From Bimuria novae-zelandiae CBS 107.79 (lineage: Eukaryota > Ascomycota > Dothideomycetes > Pleosporales > Didymosphaeriaceae), in NCBI GenBank assembly GCA_010015655.1, contig ML976773.1, positions 45,766 to 109,765 of the forward strand: DNA of 64,000 nucleotides, in the 5' to 3' direction. This document shows positions 10,922 to 23,100 of the stretch, piece by piece (the first letter of the stretch is position 1; each line of letters opens with the position of its first letter). Both the position numbers and the translations under genes were made by a program. The notes beneath the pieces are model-generated. The model ran no database searches, was not told where the DNA came from, and saw nothing but the letters and a program-made list of their open reading frames with translations.

Positions 10922-13643
10922 ACTGTGAGGTCTTGTTCGGTCGATAGCAGGTCTTCTGCGCGCCCGCATGCCTCGGGTACCATAGGTGCCTATGGTGGTT
11001 TTAGATATTCCCTTTGAAAAAATCAGTCATCTTCATTCTTATGCCATACTTCAGGGACCAGCTCAAGAATCCCGTCAACAGTACGATCTGGCCCATCCGA
11101 AGCCGCTCTGTCACTAGTCAGCATTTACGTTGCAGCTGCGAAGCACGTGCGAGACAACGACCCGTGGACCTGAAGAGGGCTCAAGCCGCTGTGCCATCAC
11201 GTGACCATTTTGCCCCTTTCCCTCCCTGAGGTCTCAACAACATCTCACCATCACGATCAGGAAGTTCACCCAAGCTCCCCATCCCGTCCATGATACACGA
11301 CGCGTACGCACGTCCCAGCTCATGAACATTTCCCCCCACTGCACGCGACCCAGCACGCCGGCCGCGAGGCAACTGGTCAAACGACGACGTCCCTTCACCA
11401 GTCCGGCCGACGCCACAGGGGCGCCGTTACCCCAGGAAGATCTTTCTTTCTAGCCCCACAGCCGCACTATCGAGCCACAACCCCTCAACCTATGAGAGCT
11501 TTTTGCGCGGCATGCGCACGGTGCGGAATTACGCGCAATGCGTCTTTTGCTTCCCAAGCTGCTCGCTCTTGAAACCTCCCTCGGGCTACAACCAACACAC
11601 CGGAACAATTGATGAGTATTCCAACAATCCAAAAAGCGACACAAACCCGCCCCACGGAGCCATCTCTCCGCTGCCTACCCCCTCGTTCCAGAACAATTCA
11701 TACTGACACTCGACAGCGTCTGTAACTAGTCGCGCATGGTACGGTACACAGACGTCCCACCAGCGCGGTGCAATCGGCCCGTCGCCGAAGTTTATATAAT
11801 CGTATCTCCGTTCCTAGCTCCAATACCTCGGTACGACGGCAGTCCATGATTCACACCCGGCGCAGAGATCATCAAGTCTTCGTTCGCTAAAGGCAAAACG
11901 AACGAACTCGCGAAGGGTAGAAAACGCTCCGCAGAGCATGGTGGTCACGTGCGTGCTAGGCTGGATTTGGAAAATGGTCATAGGTGTCATGGACGCGTGG
12001 GCCTGACTCTCTCGGAAGCTTGGCGCCCGGCCTGAACACGTGCACAGCAGCAACATCGCCTAAACAACTACATCCTTTGACTCATGCCTCCTGATACCAT
12101 ACAGTCAACACACCACACCCGTCCACCTACCCATCCCTACCCACCCCATCCCTTTTTCCAACCCCAAACCCACAAAACCCCACAAAACCCCATAACCACA
12201 ACCCCCACACCACTCCCTTCCCCCGGAGTCCTCTCCGCCCCCTCTCACTCACGCCCTACGACCCCGGCAGCGCACCCCTACACCTCGGCCAGCCCCACGC
12301 CCGTCTTCTAAAGGCCGCCACCTCATCATCCCGCCTTGCACTACCCACGCCCTGCACACCGCTGACCATGCCCAACCTCCAGCGCCACCAGCCCATACTC
12401 TCTACTAACTACCGCACACCTTATGCTTCCCGCGTGACGGCGCGGAAACTTATCCTAGCTCGCACGCCCAGGGAGAATCTCTACTGCATATATCGTACGA
12501 TGAATTTTCATATTTTTTAAAATGTTTTTAAGTTAGAGTTTGCGTGGTTTGGCCTGTTAAGGGGTTGTGGCTGTGTTAGGGAGATTAGAGCGGCAGTTGC
12601 GTGCCACTGCGTGGAGGGTAGGGATGTTGGGGTTTGCGACGGACGAGGAAAAAGCGGGGACCGGAGACGGAGCGGAGATATGTATAGGGTGAACGTACCT
12701 GCAGGGAGCCGAAACGTACCCTAGTGAATGGAATGGAATGGGATGAGCGAGCATGTGACTGACTGGCGCAGTTCCGTGCTGGGGCTGGCTTTTGCTACAA
12801 TGTTAGTATAGAAGCGCCCTCTATACTGTGTGGATGATACTTAATGCTTATTCGTGTCTTAATGCTCAGTTGAATCTGCGTTGTAGGAATCACGAGGTTT
12901 GGCGTGAAGTTGATAGAGAGGATTGTATAACGCACCACACCACCAAGCGTATAAAGGTCAAACCACCATAGCCATAGAAGCCGTCTATTGTCCTGGTATT
13001 AACTACACGCCTTATCCAAAACCCCCCCAGCCATATCCATGACCCCCAGTCTCCCACCCTACTCCAACCCGCTACCGATGCAGCATATCAAAAAGCCATA
13101 GTATAGTGTATGCGGACATCAACTGTCCGTTCATCCGAAAGACAACCAGAAAAGAAAAAAAGGGGACAACCGATATCGAGCCTCGAGCTCGGGTATCCAA
13201 CACAACCTCGCAACATCGTCCGACTTACCTCACATGGTCCCTATTTCATAGGCTCGAACAAATATGCAGCGAGTAGATCCGCAGAACCCCCGAGCAGAGT
13301 CGTACCCCGTGACCAACATTCTTCGTACACTATGAACGCAATGTGACGTTTTCGTTTCAGTTGGTAAAGGTGCACAGCGGTGCAGCGAGCAGATCGATCG
13401 ACGAGCGGAGAGTCCAGAGTGATACGCGGATGCCTCAAGGGAAGAATGGTCATTAAAGAATCGCCACCGCCCATATGCTGATGTTTTAATCCGTCCGGAA
13501 CGCCTATGTCTAAAGTTCAAATGGTCGAAGAAGAAATATGCAAACGAAGAGCAAGAGGGGGAATAATGCATCCGTTGCTAAGACTGGCCCAACAGGATGG
13601 AAGATGGCGATCGTGAATCAGGAAATCATAGTTGCGCATATTT
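10922..13643. other. Gene-poor region, 2.7 kb
   Basis: Only short frames of low-complexity composition occur, such as the Pro/Thr-rich stretch near 12.08-12.31 kb, which follows a CCCA/ACCC-rich strand bias rather than a protein. An AT-rich patch sits near 12.5 kb. No RNA gene or repeat element is recognised. The right end is the flbA 3' side. Confidence 0.45.
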
Positions 13644-16128
13644 TTAAGTGCGAGTATTTCCAGAGCCTTGAGCGTATGCTGCAGCTGCAGCGGCGTCGAG
13701 TCCTCGCAGTTGCGGACCGTATTTCGAATGCTTGATGAATTTGGGTACAGAATCCTGTCGAGGAGCGTTAGAAAAGTAGACAGTGAGGCAAAGTGTGCTT
13801 ACACTGGACATGAGTTTGAAAATTGAGTTCTGCGCCTTCTCGAAGAGTGACGCAACTTCCACCAAGCTCTGCATCATCGCGGCGTCGTCGCCGACAGCAC
13901 GTGTCATCCTCGTGGCGAGTTGGGTGCGTAGGGCGTGGTCGATGTTGAGTTCGTTGGGTGAACCTGGAGCCAGGAAAGCATTGTACAAGCCTGGAGGCGT
14001 CAGTGTATGAACTGTTCGACTGGGTGGAGAAGCTTACCATATGCAGCTGCCAGAGTTTCGCGGATAGTCTCAATCTTGTTCTCACCCGTCGCGTTCACGG
14101 CTTCTTGATATTGTGAGTTGAAGGCTTGCACTTCAATGTAGAAAGACAAGTTCTCTTCACACATAGTTTCCTTCAAGAACTCGCGGTACAGCAAGCGCCA
14201 AGATGGATTGCGGATGATGACGTTCGTCCGGTTGCTGTTCGAGTCGCGAGCAGCGCCATCGCGAGCCTTGACAGCATTCACATCGGGGGCCGTGGCGGGA
14301 TCGTCGCTCTGGCTCCATCCAGCGACACGCTCACCATGTTGTGTAATGTAGTAGTGCACTTGTTTGGCAGGCTGGAACTTCTCAGAGGAGTTGCGTGCAT
14401 CCACCGGAGCAATTAGGCCCAACTGGAGGAACATGGAACAAATCTCGATAGCCTCGCGACGGTCGACCATGGTGGAACAGTCCATGAGCCACTCAGCGGC
14501 GTTCCTTCCGTTGAACGTGTGCTCGTACGGCCGGTTTGGTGTCGGCTTGTGCTTAATAGTCCGTATGCCTACGTCGCACTTGCCAAACTCGTGTATCGAA
14601 TCGGAGTCGGACTGGGTCTCGTTTGCATTCTGTCCGGCGAAACGACGGAAAATGATTTCCACGGTTTGCTCGTCGTGGTGCAGCTTGTCGGTTTCGTGGT
14701 TTCGTTCCAGAATAACAAGCTGGTGCGGGTTGCGGTGAGACTCGATTACGGCCTTGACGTGGGTAGACTGGATGCCATTGCGGGCGCAGAAGCGTTCCAA
14801 AATGTGGATTCCTTTAGGCGTGAGCTGCCAGACGGAGCTCTTGTTGTTGAAGTCGAATTTGCCCTCAACCGACTCGATGAACTTGGCCTCGTAGAATCTC
14901 GTGCATACCGAGCGGGCCATTTCCTTGGCCATGGAGAAGGTAGTGGTCGTAGTTGTGGTGACGACGCGGGATGCATCTTTCGGGTCTGGCATGCGATTAG
15001 ACTGCGAGAACTTTAGGGAGCCGAGGTTTGTGATGGCCTCGTCGGAGGTGAAGGTGAAATCGATCATGCGGAACCGGACACGGTGAGGAGTGAGCGGCAA
15101 TGAGACCATCAACGTCGAGAAGAGGTCCTTAAAATCCTACAGAGGTCAGCGATGCAGGAAGCTTGAATGTAGGAATCCATGAAGACTAGCAGTGGTCCTG
15201 CCATGTGCAAGGGGGCGTGCTGTATCGGCTCGCCGCTGGTAAGGCAAGATTTCATGAGTGCCAAAATTCCAGTGCTCAATGCCGTCCGCACCATTGTCTA
15301 GTATCCGAAGTTTTCCGTCGGCCCCATCATGTCCGCTGCGGAAATCGGTCCCAACATTTTCATCTCGAGGTAGCAACCACACTCAGTGAGGTGACACAGA
15401 GGATGACAGATGCCGGGTGCCAGAAAATGACAGCACCTGCAGCGTGCGCGGCACGTGGCGGAAACATGCAAGGAAAGAGTTACGCTTACCCTCGTATATG
15501 GCCGCTCGTCGTCCGTCATGCGGAGGAGACGGGAGGATGTCTGATGCATCTTCTTGTCCCCTGCTTTTCCGGCCTTGGTGGGTTGCTTGGGGTTCTCCAG
15601 CGTGCCGGTGGGTTCGTCGTCGGGGGAGTTTATTGGCTTCCGGGAGCGGACACTGGCGGTGTCGGACTCGCGGGCAGAGCGGAGGCTAGCGCTGGCGGAG
15701 GGCTCGCGAGAACGGAGCTCGTCAGCGGGCGTGTCGAGGCGGCCGCGCGAGGACGACGACGACGCACGCGGGGCAGCCGGCGAGAGGTGCGAGATGCTGG
15801 CGCCGCGGACGTGGGAGCCGCTCGACTTGCGCAGTAGCGGAAAGCGCGAGTTCAGCGTCAATCGGCGGCTGAAGGACAGGGGCCGGGCGGAGGAGGAGGA
15901 GGAGGAGGAGGAGGAGGAGGAGGAGGAGGAAGGCGCCGCGGACAGCCTGGCTTCTTGGGCAGCAGTGGCTCGGTCAGACAAGGCAGGCGCTCCGGAGGCC
16001 AGAGACGGCGGCGGGCGGGCAACCGGCGGGAGAGGGCGGGCGGGCGTGGTGGTCGCGGAAGGGACAGCTGGAGCTTGGGGTTGCAGGGCAGCAGGAGGAG
16101 GGGGGAGCAGCGCGGTGTTCATGGACAT
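13644..16128 (-). CDS. flbA: FlbA-type regulator of G-protein signalling (DEP + RGS)
   Basis: RGS protein that accelerates GTP hydrolysis on a G-alpha subunit. In Aspergillus, FlbA thereby restrains vegetative growth and permits conidiation. Exons are 16128-15490, 15136-14038, 13990-13803 and 13754-13644 (about 678 residues). The N-terminus is disordered, with a 14-Ser tract, and ends KKMHQTSSRLLRMTDDERPY. Exon 2 opens DFKDLFSTL and carries two DEP-like regions: about 246-326 (AITNLGSLKFSQSNRMPDP, SMAKEMARSVCTRFYEAKF) and about 416-476 (PYEHTFNGRNAAEWLMDCST). The RGS box starts near 524 (NPSWRLLYREFLKETMCEEN) and runs through the last three exons to DSVPKFIKHSKYG. The first intron is long (353 bp) and the third is 48 bp and stop-free. 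ATG at 16122 is a possible second start. Confidence 0.94.
15889..15931 (+). repeat. (GGA)n trinucleotide repeat, coding
   Basis: An almost pure GGA/AGG run on the plus strand reads as TCC codons in flbA, giving the N-terminal poly-Ser tract. The pure codon use suggests recent slippage. Confidence 0.95.
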
Positions 16129-19100
16129 CTAGCAACTGGGGCAGAGGCATAGGAAGTCACAGACTGAAAGGGAGTGGGCCTAGCCAGGGTAGCCCGTCAA
16201 GCTCACCGTGTGCGTGCGCTGGGCGAGCAGCAGCGCGCGGGCCTGCGACGAAATCGAAGGCGCCTTGCCTACGCCCGAAAGCGATTAGGGAGCACGACGG
16301 GCATTCCACGAGGCTAATCCCTGCTGACACGCGCGTGAGCTTGAGCGGCCAAGCCGTTTCACCAAATGGAGCGACAAGGAACCAGGCCGGCATGCAGACA
16401 AAGCCCAGCGTGCCCGAGGTGGCATGATGATGCCGCTCTGTTTGTTTGCAGAGTCTCACGTTTGCGCGATTGATCATCACATCAGCCAGCCCGATGTACG
16501 GATCATCGTCATCATCATCACCACCACCACCACCACCACCACCACCATCCCTTCTTACTTAGACACGAGCGCCTCCCGCCACGCATCTTGAGCCGTCTGT
16601 CTTGCCTCGCACACGCAGCCGTGTCCACGAGCAGCTACGGCCTCGCTGCGACGAGCAAGGCGTCGTTACGCTGTCTCTGGTCACCATTTAGTCACCCCTC
16701 GTTGCCGTGTAACGCCTGGCAGCAGTGGTTTGTTTTTGCCGGGTCCGACGTGTACGACATCCAACCGTCTCAACTATCCGCCGTGGAACGCGAGACTTGA
16801 TCCGAGAGGTGCGGAGTATTTGCTGATGCTTCTTCAAAAACGTGGCAATCCACGTTTTCCCATCCCGGCCCGGCTAGCTGCACCCTCACTCTGCGTCCGC
16901 GTGTCTGACTGCGACAATCCTTCAGCAAATTGGCTCCCACAGCCCTTGCCCGCTGCATCCTCACTTTGCTGTGCCCATGCAACCATGCAATTGCCACGCC
17001 GTGAGCGACCGGCAAGATAAGCTTCCCTTCAAGGCAGTTGACATTGGTGACAAGCCGTGTCATGACACCTGCGCACACGCTGGATGGCAAAGCGTTTTGG
17101 GCATCCAGCCTGCTGATCACTGACCACGTGTGTGACCCACGGCCTGGATGCGAGACATGTCCGCATTCCTTGCTGGGGCCCGCCGTACCCGATCTGCTGG
17201 ACCCTTTCACACGCCGTCCTCGCGCTTGGCCGCTTAGAGCATGGCGCGGATGCAACCTTCCTGGCTACGTCGCAGGGATGTCTTGGCGAATAGACGTGAA
17301 CGGAGCGTTCCAAGCAAGCGCAGATCGCGCCACTAACCTCCGCGAGCATTAGTGAACTCGTTCATTTGTCATTCGCAAAAATAGTAGACAATGCGCACGC
17401 CATAGTACGTACTCATCATCAAAGGCGACTGCAGGCTGTTGAATCCTGACGTCTGAAATCTCCGACCATCCGGTAGCCAGGCGAGGAAGCCATGAAAAAG
17501 CAACCACCCCCACGTTTCAGATCCGGGGCACAAAGGTAAGGGGAAATCGAGGTATTCCCGGGCGTCGCCTGGCCGCTTTTGCCCGCATCGATCTCTGGAA
17601 GACGAATCATGTTTTCTTCGTCCTTCTCAATATCGTGCGCATTATACTCATCAATTTAATCCCATGCGAACGGTCGCTGTTCAACCCGTAAATCTCCACA
17701 ACATGGGTGACTTTTTCAATGCTCATCCCAGAATGCGAGCCCTACAGCTCTGCTGCCCGCCAAGCAATGATCGCGACGCCCCACGAATCTCATGCTTCGC
17801 TCCATTCCTTATTCTGCGGCGCTACTTCAGAAGCCAGAGAGCAGTCCCTGGTCCAGACTCCTCGTCATGGCGGGAATGAACCGAAGCGTCTTTGACTCTC
17901 AACAGGCATTCCTTAGCGAGCAAAGAGTTTGCTTCCATCATGCCACTGCAACCACGGAAAAGTGAGTGTTTCAGCCGTCGCCTTCCTTAAAATGCCGTCT
18001 TCACTGCCGCCGCGGCAAAAAAAATTAAAAAAAAAATGGGCTGTTTTCTACTGTGCTTCAAGCACCGAATTTGTTGAGCGGAGTTTCCAGGGTGATACCT
18101 CGCGTGGCCTATCGCACCCTCGTCGGGCCAGGATCCTCGCCTAGACGGCAGAATTGGCAACCCGGCCCTTGAGTCAAGGGCTGCTCTCGTGGCGCCAAGA
18201 TTCCGACACGTGGAAGCCCTCCTTTACGGGCCGCTGGCGTGAACCCTCAATCGCCGTACGACGTCGCTCTGCAGAGTTCCTTGGAGTTTGTGTCATGGCT
18301 CTGGGCAAAGGCCACAAATGCGTACGAGAAGCAGATACGACGTGCCGCTTAGCTCAACATGCAGGATAGACGCCGAGCTTTAGCCAAGAATCAGGAAGCT
18401 GCATTCAGTAGAGTACTCCTCTACTTGCATGATAGACGCCCTTGTGTGTACTTCTCAGATTTACCGTGTACGCCGCCTGAATTCATCGGTAGAAGATCCA
18501 TTGTTTTGTCAATACGAGTAGCAGGTCTTTGCCTAATATGCGTGCGGTATTATTGGGCCATTAGATGCGTAGTGGTAGCGGGGCATCCGTTAACGCATGT
18601 GTAGAGTACACGCTTGCTCGAGTCAGAAATGTCGGTGAACACGTTTACGATTACCGAGAAATCGTTGGATTGGTGGAAGCCAGGGACTGTCACGTTTGAC
18701 ACACCCAGATGGCCGCAGGTCTTACTCGTGAAGCCGGGCTTTGGGTGTACCTTCGGTAAAATTTCGCTCTGTCGCCGTTTTGGTGCCTGAGGCAGCCGCT
18801 CCGCTCCACTGAGGGCTTGAGGCTGTGGATCAACGGACCATACCTTGATCGGCATTGCAAAGTCTTGGAGTCAACGTTGATCGAAACGCGTAAGTCGCCA
18901 GTGCAGAATTTGGCAGATCTTCTAGAAGAGCGCCTCGGTGGCATGGTCGTGAGCTGCCTATTGGATGCACAGTTCAATTGGGTTATTACAGGTAAGCTTC
19001 GCCAGGTTTCCTTCGCGTATCACACATTTTTACTCACGCCCAGACCGTGACTGCTCGGTGCAGCTATCACAAACGAAGGTTGGTCAGCTCACTGAATCTG

Positions 19101-19808
19101 GCAACCTCGCCGTCTGAACGCAGCCATCGCAATCGCAATGCGTCGCAATGCTGTAATGGGGTCGCATCGAGGGTGAGCGAGCCTCAGGAACCATGGTCGA
19201 TCTCCAAGTTGCCGTTTGCCGCTGCCTGGAGAAGGAAGCAGTTGAGATGCGATAGGCCGGTGTTCGCCGATTGATGGCACGCGGAGGGGCAGATTACAAC
19301 AAGAATCTGGTAACAAGGTTGCAGAGTAAGCTGCAGAGTGATGTAGGACATTTCCTAGGATAAAAGAAAAGCTTGCCAGGTTTGCACGAGTGTCGGCGAT
19401 AGGCACTAGATCCGGAGGAAGGAGCACCTGAGCGAAGGAAAGTATGCCGAGATAGCTCCACTCGTGCCCAAATCCGTGCACAGGTGTAGCTTTTCTAAAC
19501 ATTACTATTTCTAATAGCTGAGTAAATGTACCTTTTGTCTTGGTAATGAGTGAGACGAGCAAATGTGTTGCGAGGAAAGTCACGCGACACTTGCCGCGCT
19601 TTGGCATTTCACTGGTGATCCTCGCGCCTCACCAATCTCCACCTCTTCGCCTCAGCAGCCTCTTATAAGTCTGTGTAAGCGTACATGTTCAACCATCCTT
19701 CTGATGGCTTACGTAAATTTAACCCCCCACCTTCCAATATAAGTATATTGTAGAGCACCAGCCACAGTACCACGCGTACCTCCAAGCATCGCACCTGCCC
19801 AAGCCCTC
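16129..19808. other. 3.7-kb gene desert upstream of flbA
   Basis: No frame looks like a protein family. It contains the ATC/CAC microsatellite at 16504-16548, a short A run near 18.02 kb and otherwise unique sequence of mid GC. Its position upstream of a developmental regulator would suit a long promoter or 5' leader, but this is inference. The copia element inserted at its far end. Confidence 0.45.
16504..16548 (+). repeat. (CAT/CAC)n microsatellite
   Basis: Compound run of CAT/ATC followed by about ten CAC units, about 380-420 bp upstream of the flbA start codon. Confidence 0.9.
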
Positions 19809-20011
19809 TGTCACGGTTTATGGCTCTTACTCTACAAGATAGTTGCTCCTACCTTGACATGGTTGCGACTTACCTTCTTTCTGTCTAGGACTAGCGTTGT
19901 TTGTGCCTGCGCACCTATACCTTCTGTAGCTTCTAGATAGAACAACCTCAGTTTAATCCTGCAATCTTTTCCACTGCGTACTGTCCGCTCAGCGCTCTGC
20001 TCACCGCGACA
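19809..20011 (+). repeat. 5' LTR of copia element
   Basis: Starts TGTCACGGTTTATGG and ends ACCGCGACA. It differs from the 3' LTR at only two visible positions (G/A in TTTATGG, T/C in CAGTTTAATCC), both transitions. Confidence 0.97.
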
Positions 20012-20189
20012 GTTATAAGCCCGGCTTGCACCTTAGATTGTTCTTACCTGCTGCTATAATGTCACTCAACACACGAGTTGCACGTTGCTATACCGCGTTC
20101 TTTACAACGCACCTGTTACCGCGTTCTCACACCGCACATACTAGGATCTCTGCCTGGATCTATCGATACAGTCGACTATAGCCTCTGCA

Positions 20190-23100
20190 ATGGCTACTAA
20201 GTCCGACCCCGCTGTGACGCGAGTTACTGTCGTCCTGAACACACTAGACGACTAGTTTACCTAGTTGTTTATTCGCTAAGACGTTGCCAACCACCACGGT
20301 CTCTAGCAGTATATTAACCTTAACGTAGCGAAGGAGAATCTCCCTAAGCTATAAAAGCCTTATAAGCCTTAATTTACTAATTATAAACTTAAAGCTACTA
20401 GGCTCTCTTACCTATCTACTAATAATTAAGAATCCTATTAATAAGAATATAATTAATAAGAACGCCGTCGTACTAAGTACCGCACTTAAATAAAGGCACT
20501 AGCTAACCTAAACACGAATATTAGTAAGATAATTACTACACGCTATATACACCTAATTAAGAATTATAATACCCCGTATAACTAATTAGTCACCCTTAAG
20601 AAGTTCCTTTGTCCTATAGACGCGACACGCCGTCGTGAGCTAGCTAATAAATATAATACCCTTAAGACTACGCCACGAGCTATAAAAAAGATTAAGTAAT
20701 AGCTATTAGACTAGGTATATATTATAGCTTAGGGCAAGGCTATTAGCCTGCCTAAGACTAATAGTAATTAACTATAAGAGGACTTCCTTATTGCCTGTAA
20801 GGCACTTAATTAAGAGTACGCCACGTCCTGCCTGCGCGAGATCTTCAAGCATAAAGCGCGAGGCACTACCGCTAAGATCTCATTTCTGGAGACTTACGTC
20901 GCCGAGATGACCACCTATCTACGCCGTACAAAACCACACTCGACAGGCCTGGCAGTATCCGCTGCTGAGCTGGGCATCGCCAAACAAGTTAATTCTAAAC
21001 ATGATGACGGCCGAGGTAGCAGTCGCGACTGAGACAAGCTATCCAAGAACTATGTCTGCGGGAAGAAGCACTAGTATGCTAACTACTTTATCCTTAACAC
21101 ACGACACCCACGACGTCTAAAGGACTATTAGCCTACTGCTAAGGCTATGCAAAAGGTTAAGAAAGCATAAAAAGACCTTAAGATTAATAAGCGCATTAAG
21201 ACTGCTCTAACCAAATAAGTAGCCTAATAACCACAGAATACTAGATTACTGCGAATTAATAATAGTAATCCTCCTGCTAAAGATAGTAACACCTTTGTGG
21301 CAGTTGCTAGCCTATCACATATTAGTATCGATCAAGTCGATTCTCTCGAACTCGAATCACTCGAATCTCGATCAAATGACGTTTCAAACATGATTACGCT
21401 GGATACCAATACTGAGCCTGAGGGAGAGCTTACAGTGATGGTTGGAGATGACACTGACAAGACTGAGCTTCTCAATCGATGGATCGTTGATCCAGGGTCG
21501 AACACCCACGTTATTAATACAGAGTCATGGCACGGCTGGAAGAGGATAAACGATAATCCAAAGCGTCGCTACCTCCATGCTGGCAACAGCTACATCCTTA
21601 TCACGGCTTGGGGCACGATGAAACTCGTCGCTCGTACACTATATAGACTACAGACGCTAGAGCTAACGCACGTCGCGTACGTTAAAGGCTTTCTTACAAG
21701 CGTATTAGGACTCGCTCGCTGTCGTACAGAGTCTATCCACTTTAACTCTAGCTAAGATATCCTATACATGCATTAGCCGTCCTACGTTATTACACAACTT
21801 AAGTACAACGGAGGTTACTAGCTTATTAACGCAGAGCTATTACATTAACTACCTCTATTATTACTCTACTTAATACTAAGTACGTTTAGAGCATTATATC
21901 GCCCGTCGTACGCACTAAAGCTAACTAACGTCGTTAACTAACGTGTTACACATTAGATCTAGGGCTAGCCGGGCCATAAGGTAGTTAAATAACTAGAGGC
22001 AAATGTTACTGGCGTTTAACTAATAGGAAAACACATAGACTATCTCTATTAAATATGTATTAAAGCTCGAATAACTTATATTATCTTAAGACGCCCGGCT
22101 GAGAGCCGTGCATAATAACTATTCTATCGAATTATAATAGACATTATTTATATTGTCCCTATAGGAGAGGAATGCATTAATGGCAACAAGTATGCCCTAC
22201 ACTCTATAGACAAGTACTTAAAGTGGCATGAAATCTCTATAGTCAAGCGAAAGGATAAGTCAACTCTTATATATTAGTTTATGTCTTTAATCCGTAAGAT
22301 CTAGCGCGTGTATAACGCTAACGTAGTTGCTATTTAATGCGATAACGAGAAAGGATTTAGAAATAATCTTATTAATATAATAGAAGAACTAGGCATGCTA
22401 TATAAGCCAGCACCACCTGGCATAAAAGAACTAAATAGACTTATCGAACGCGCTAGCGGAGTACTAACGTAGCGAGCTCGCGCTATGCGCATACACGCCA
22501 ATCTGCCAAAGAGTCTATTACATGAGCTATATTGCACCGCCGCATACATCCTCAATTGCACGCCTACCGAAGCACTAGGCTGGAAGACACCGTACGAGGT
22601 AGTATAGGGACGAAAGCCACTTGTTACTTATATAAGGCCTATTAGCTATCGCGCCTACGTTTATAACTATAATTTAAAAGCTACTAATAAGCTTAAATCG
22701 CGCACTCTAATTAGCCACCTCGTTAGCTACTAAGGCACTAATATCTTCCGTATCTAGCTATTTATAAAAGACACTATTATTGTCACCCGCGACGTCGTAT
22801 TTAAACCTACACTCTTTTTTAATAGAATAGATAGGTATGCATTAGGGTTAGTGCTTAAAGAGGTAATTAAACTACTTAAATATCTAGAAGAACATTAACA
22901 TAATAATATTAGTATTAAAGATCTATTAACTGCTTGTTAACGTCGCCACCTAGTAGAGATACCTACGATCTTAGCTTCGAGAGCTGTAGGCTCCCAGGTG
23001 GGGGGTGAACAGATAGACGACGCATTCGAATTAACACAGTAATAGCAATAGCTGCCTACTCTAAGACCTATAATGTCTACTGCCACAAGCAATCACACTC

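Noticed and set aside
12084..12311. 75-codon Pro/Thr-rich plus frame
   Set aside because: It follows a C-rich strand-biased tract and has no features beyond low complexity.
15205..16132. Long plus-strand frames opposite flbA exon 1
   Set aside because: They mirror the GC-rich poly-Ser coding strand (poly-Glu/Gly shadows) and lack family features.
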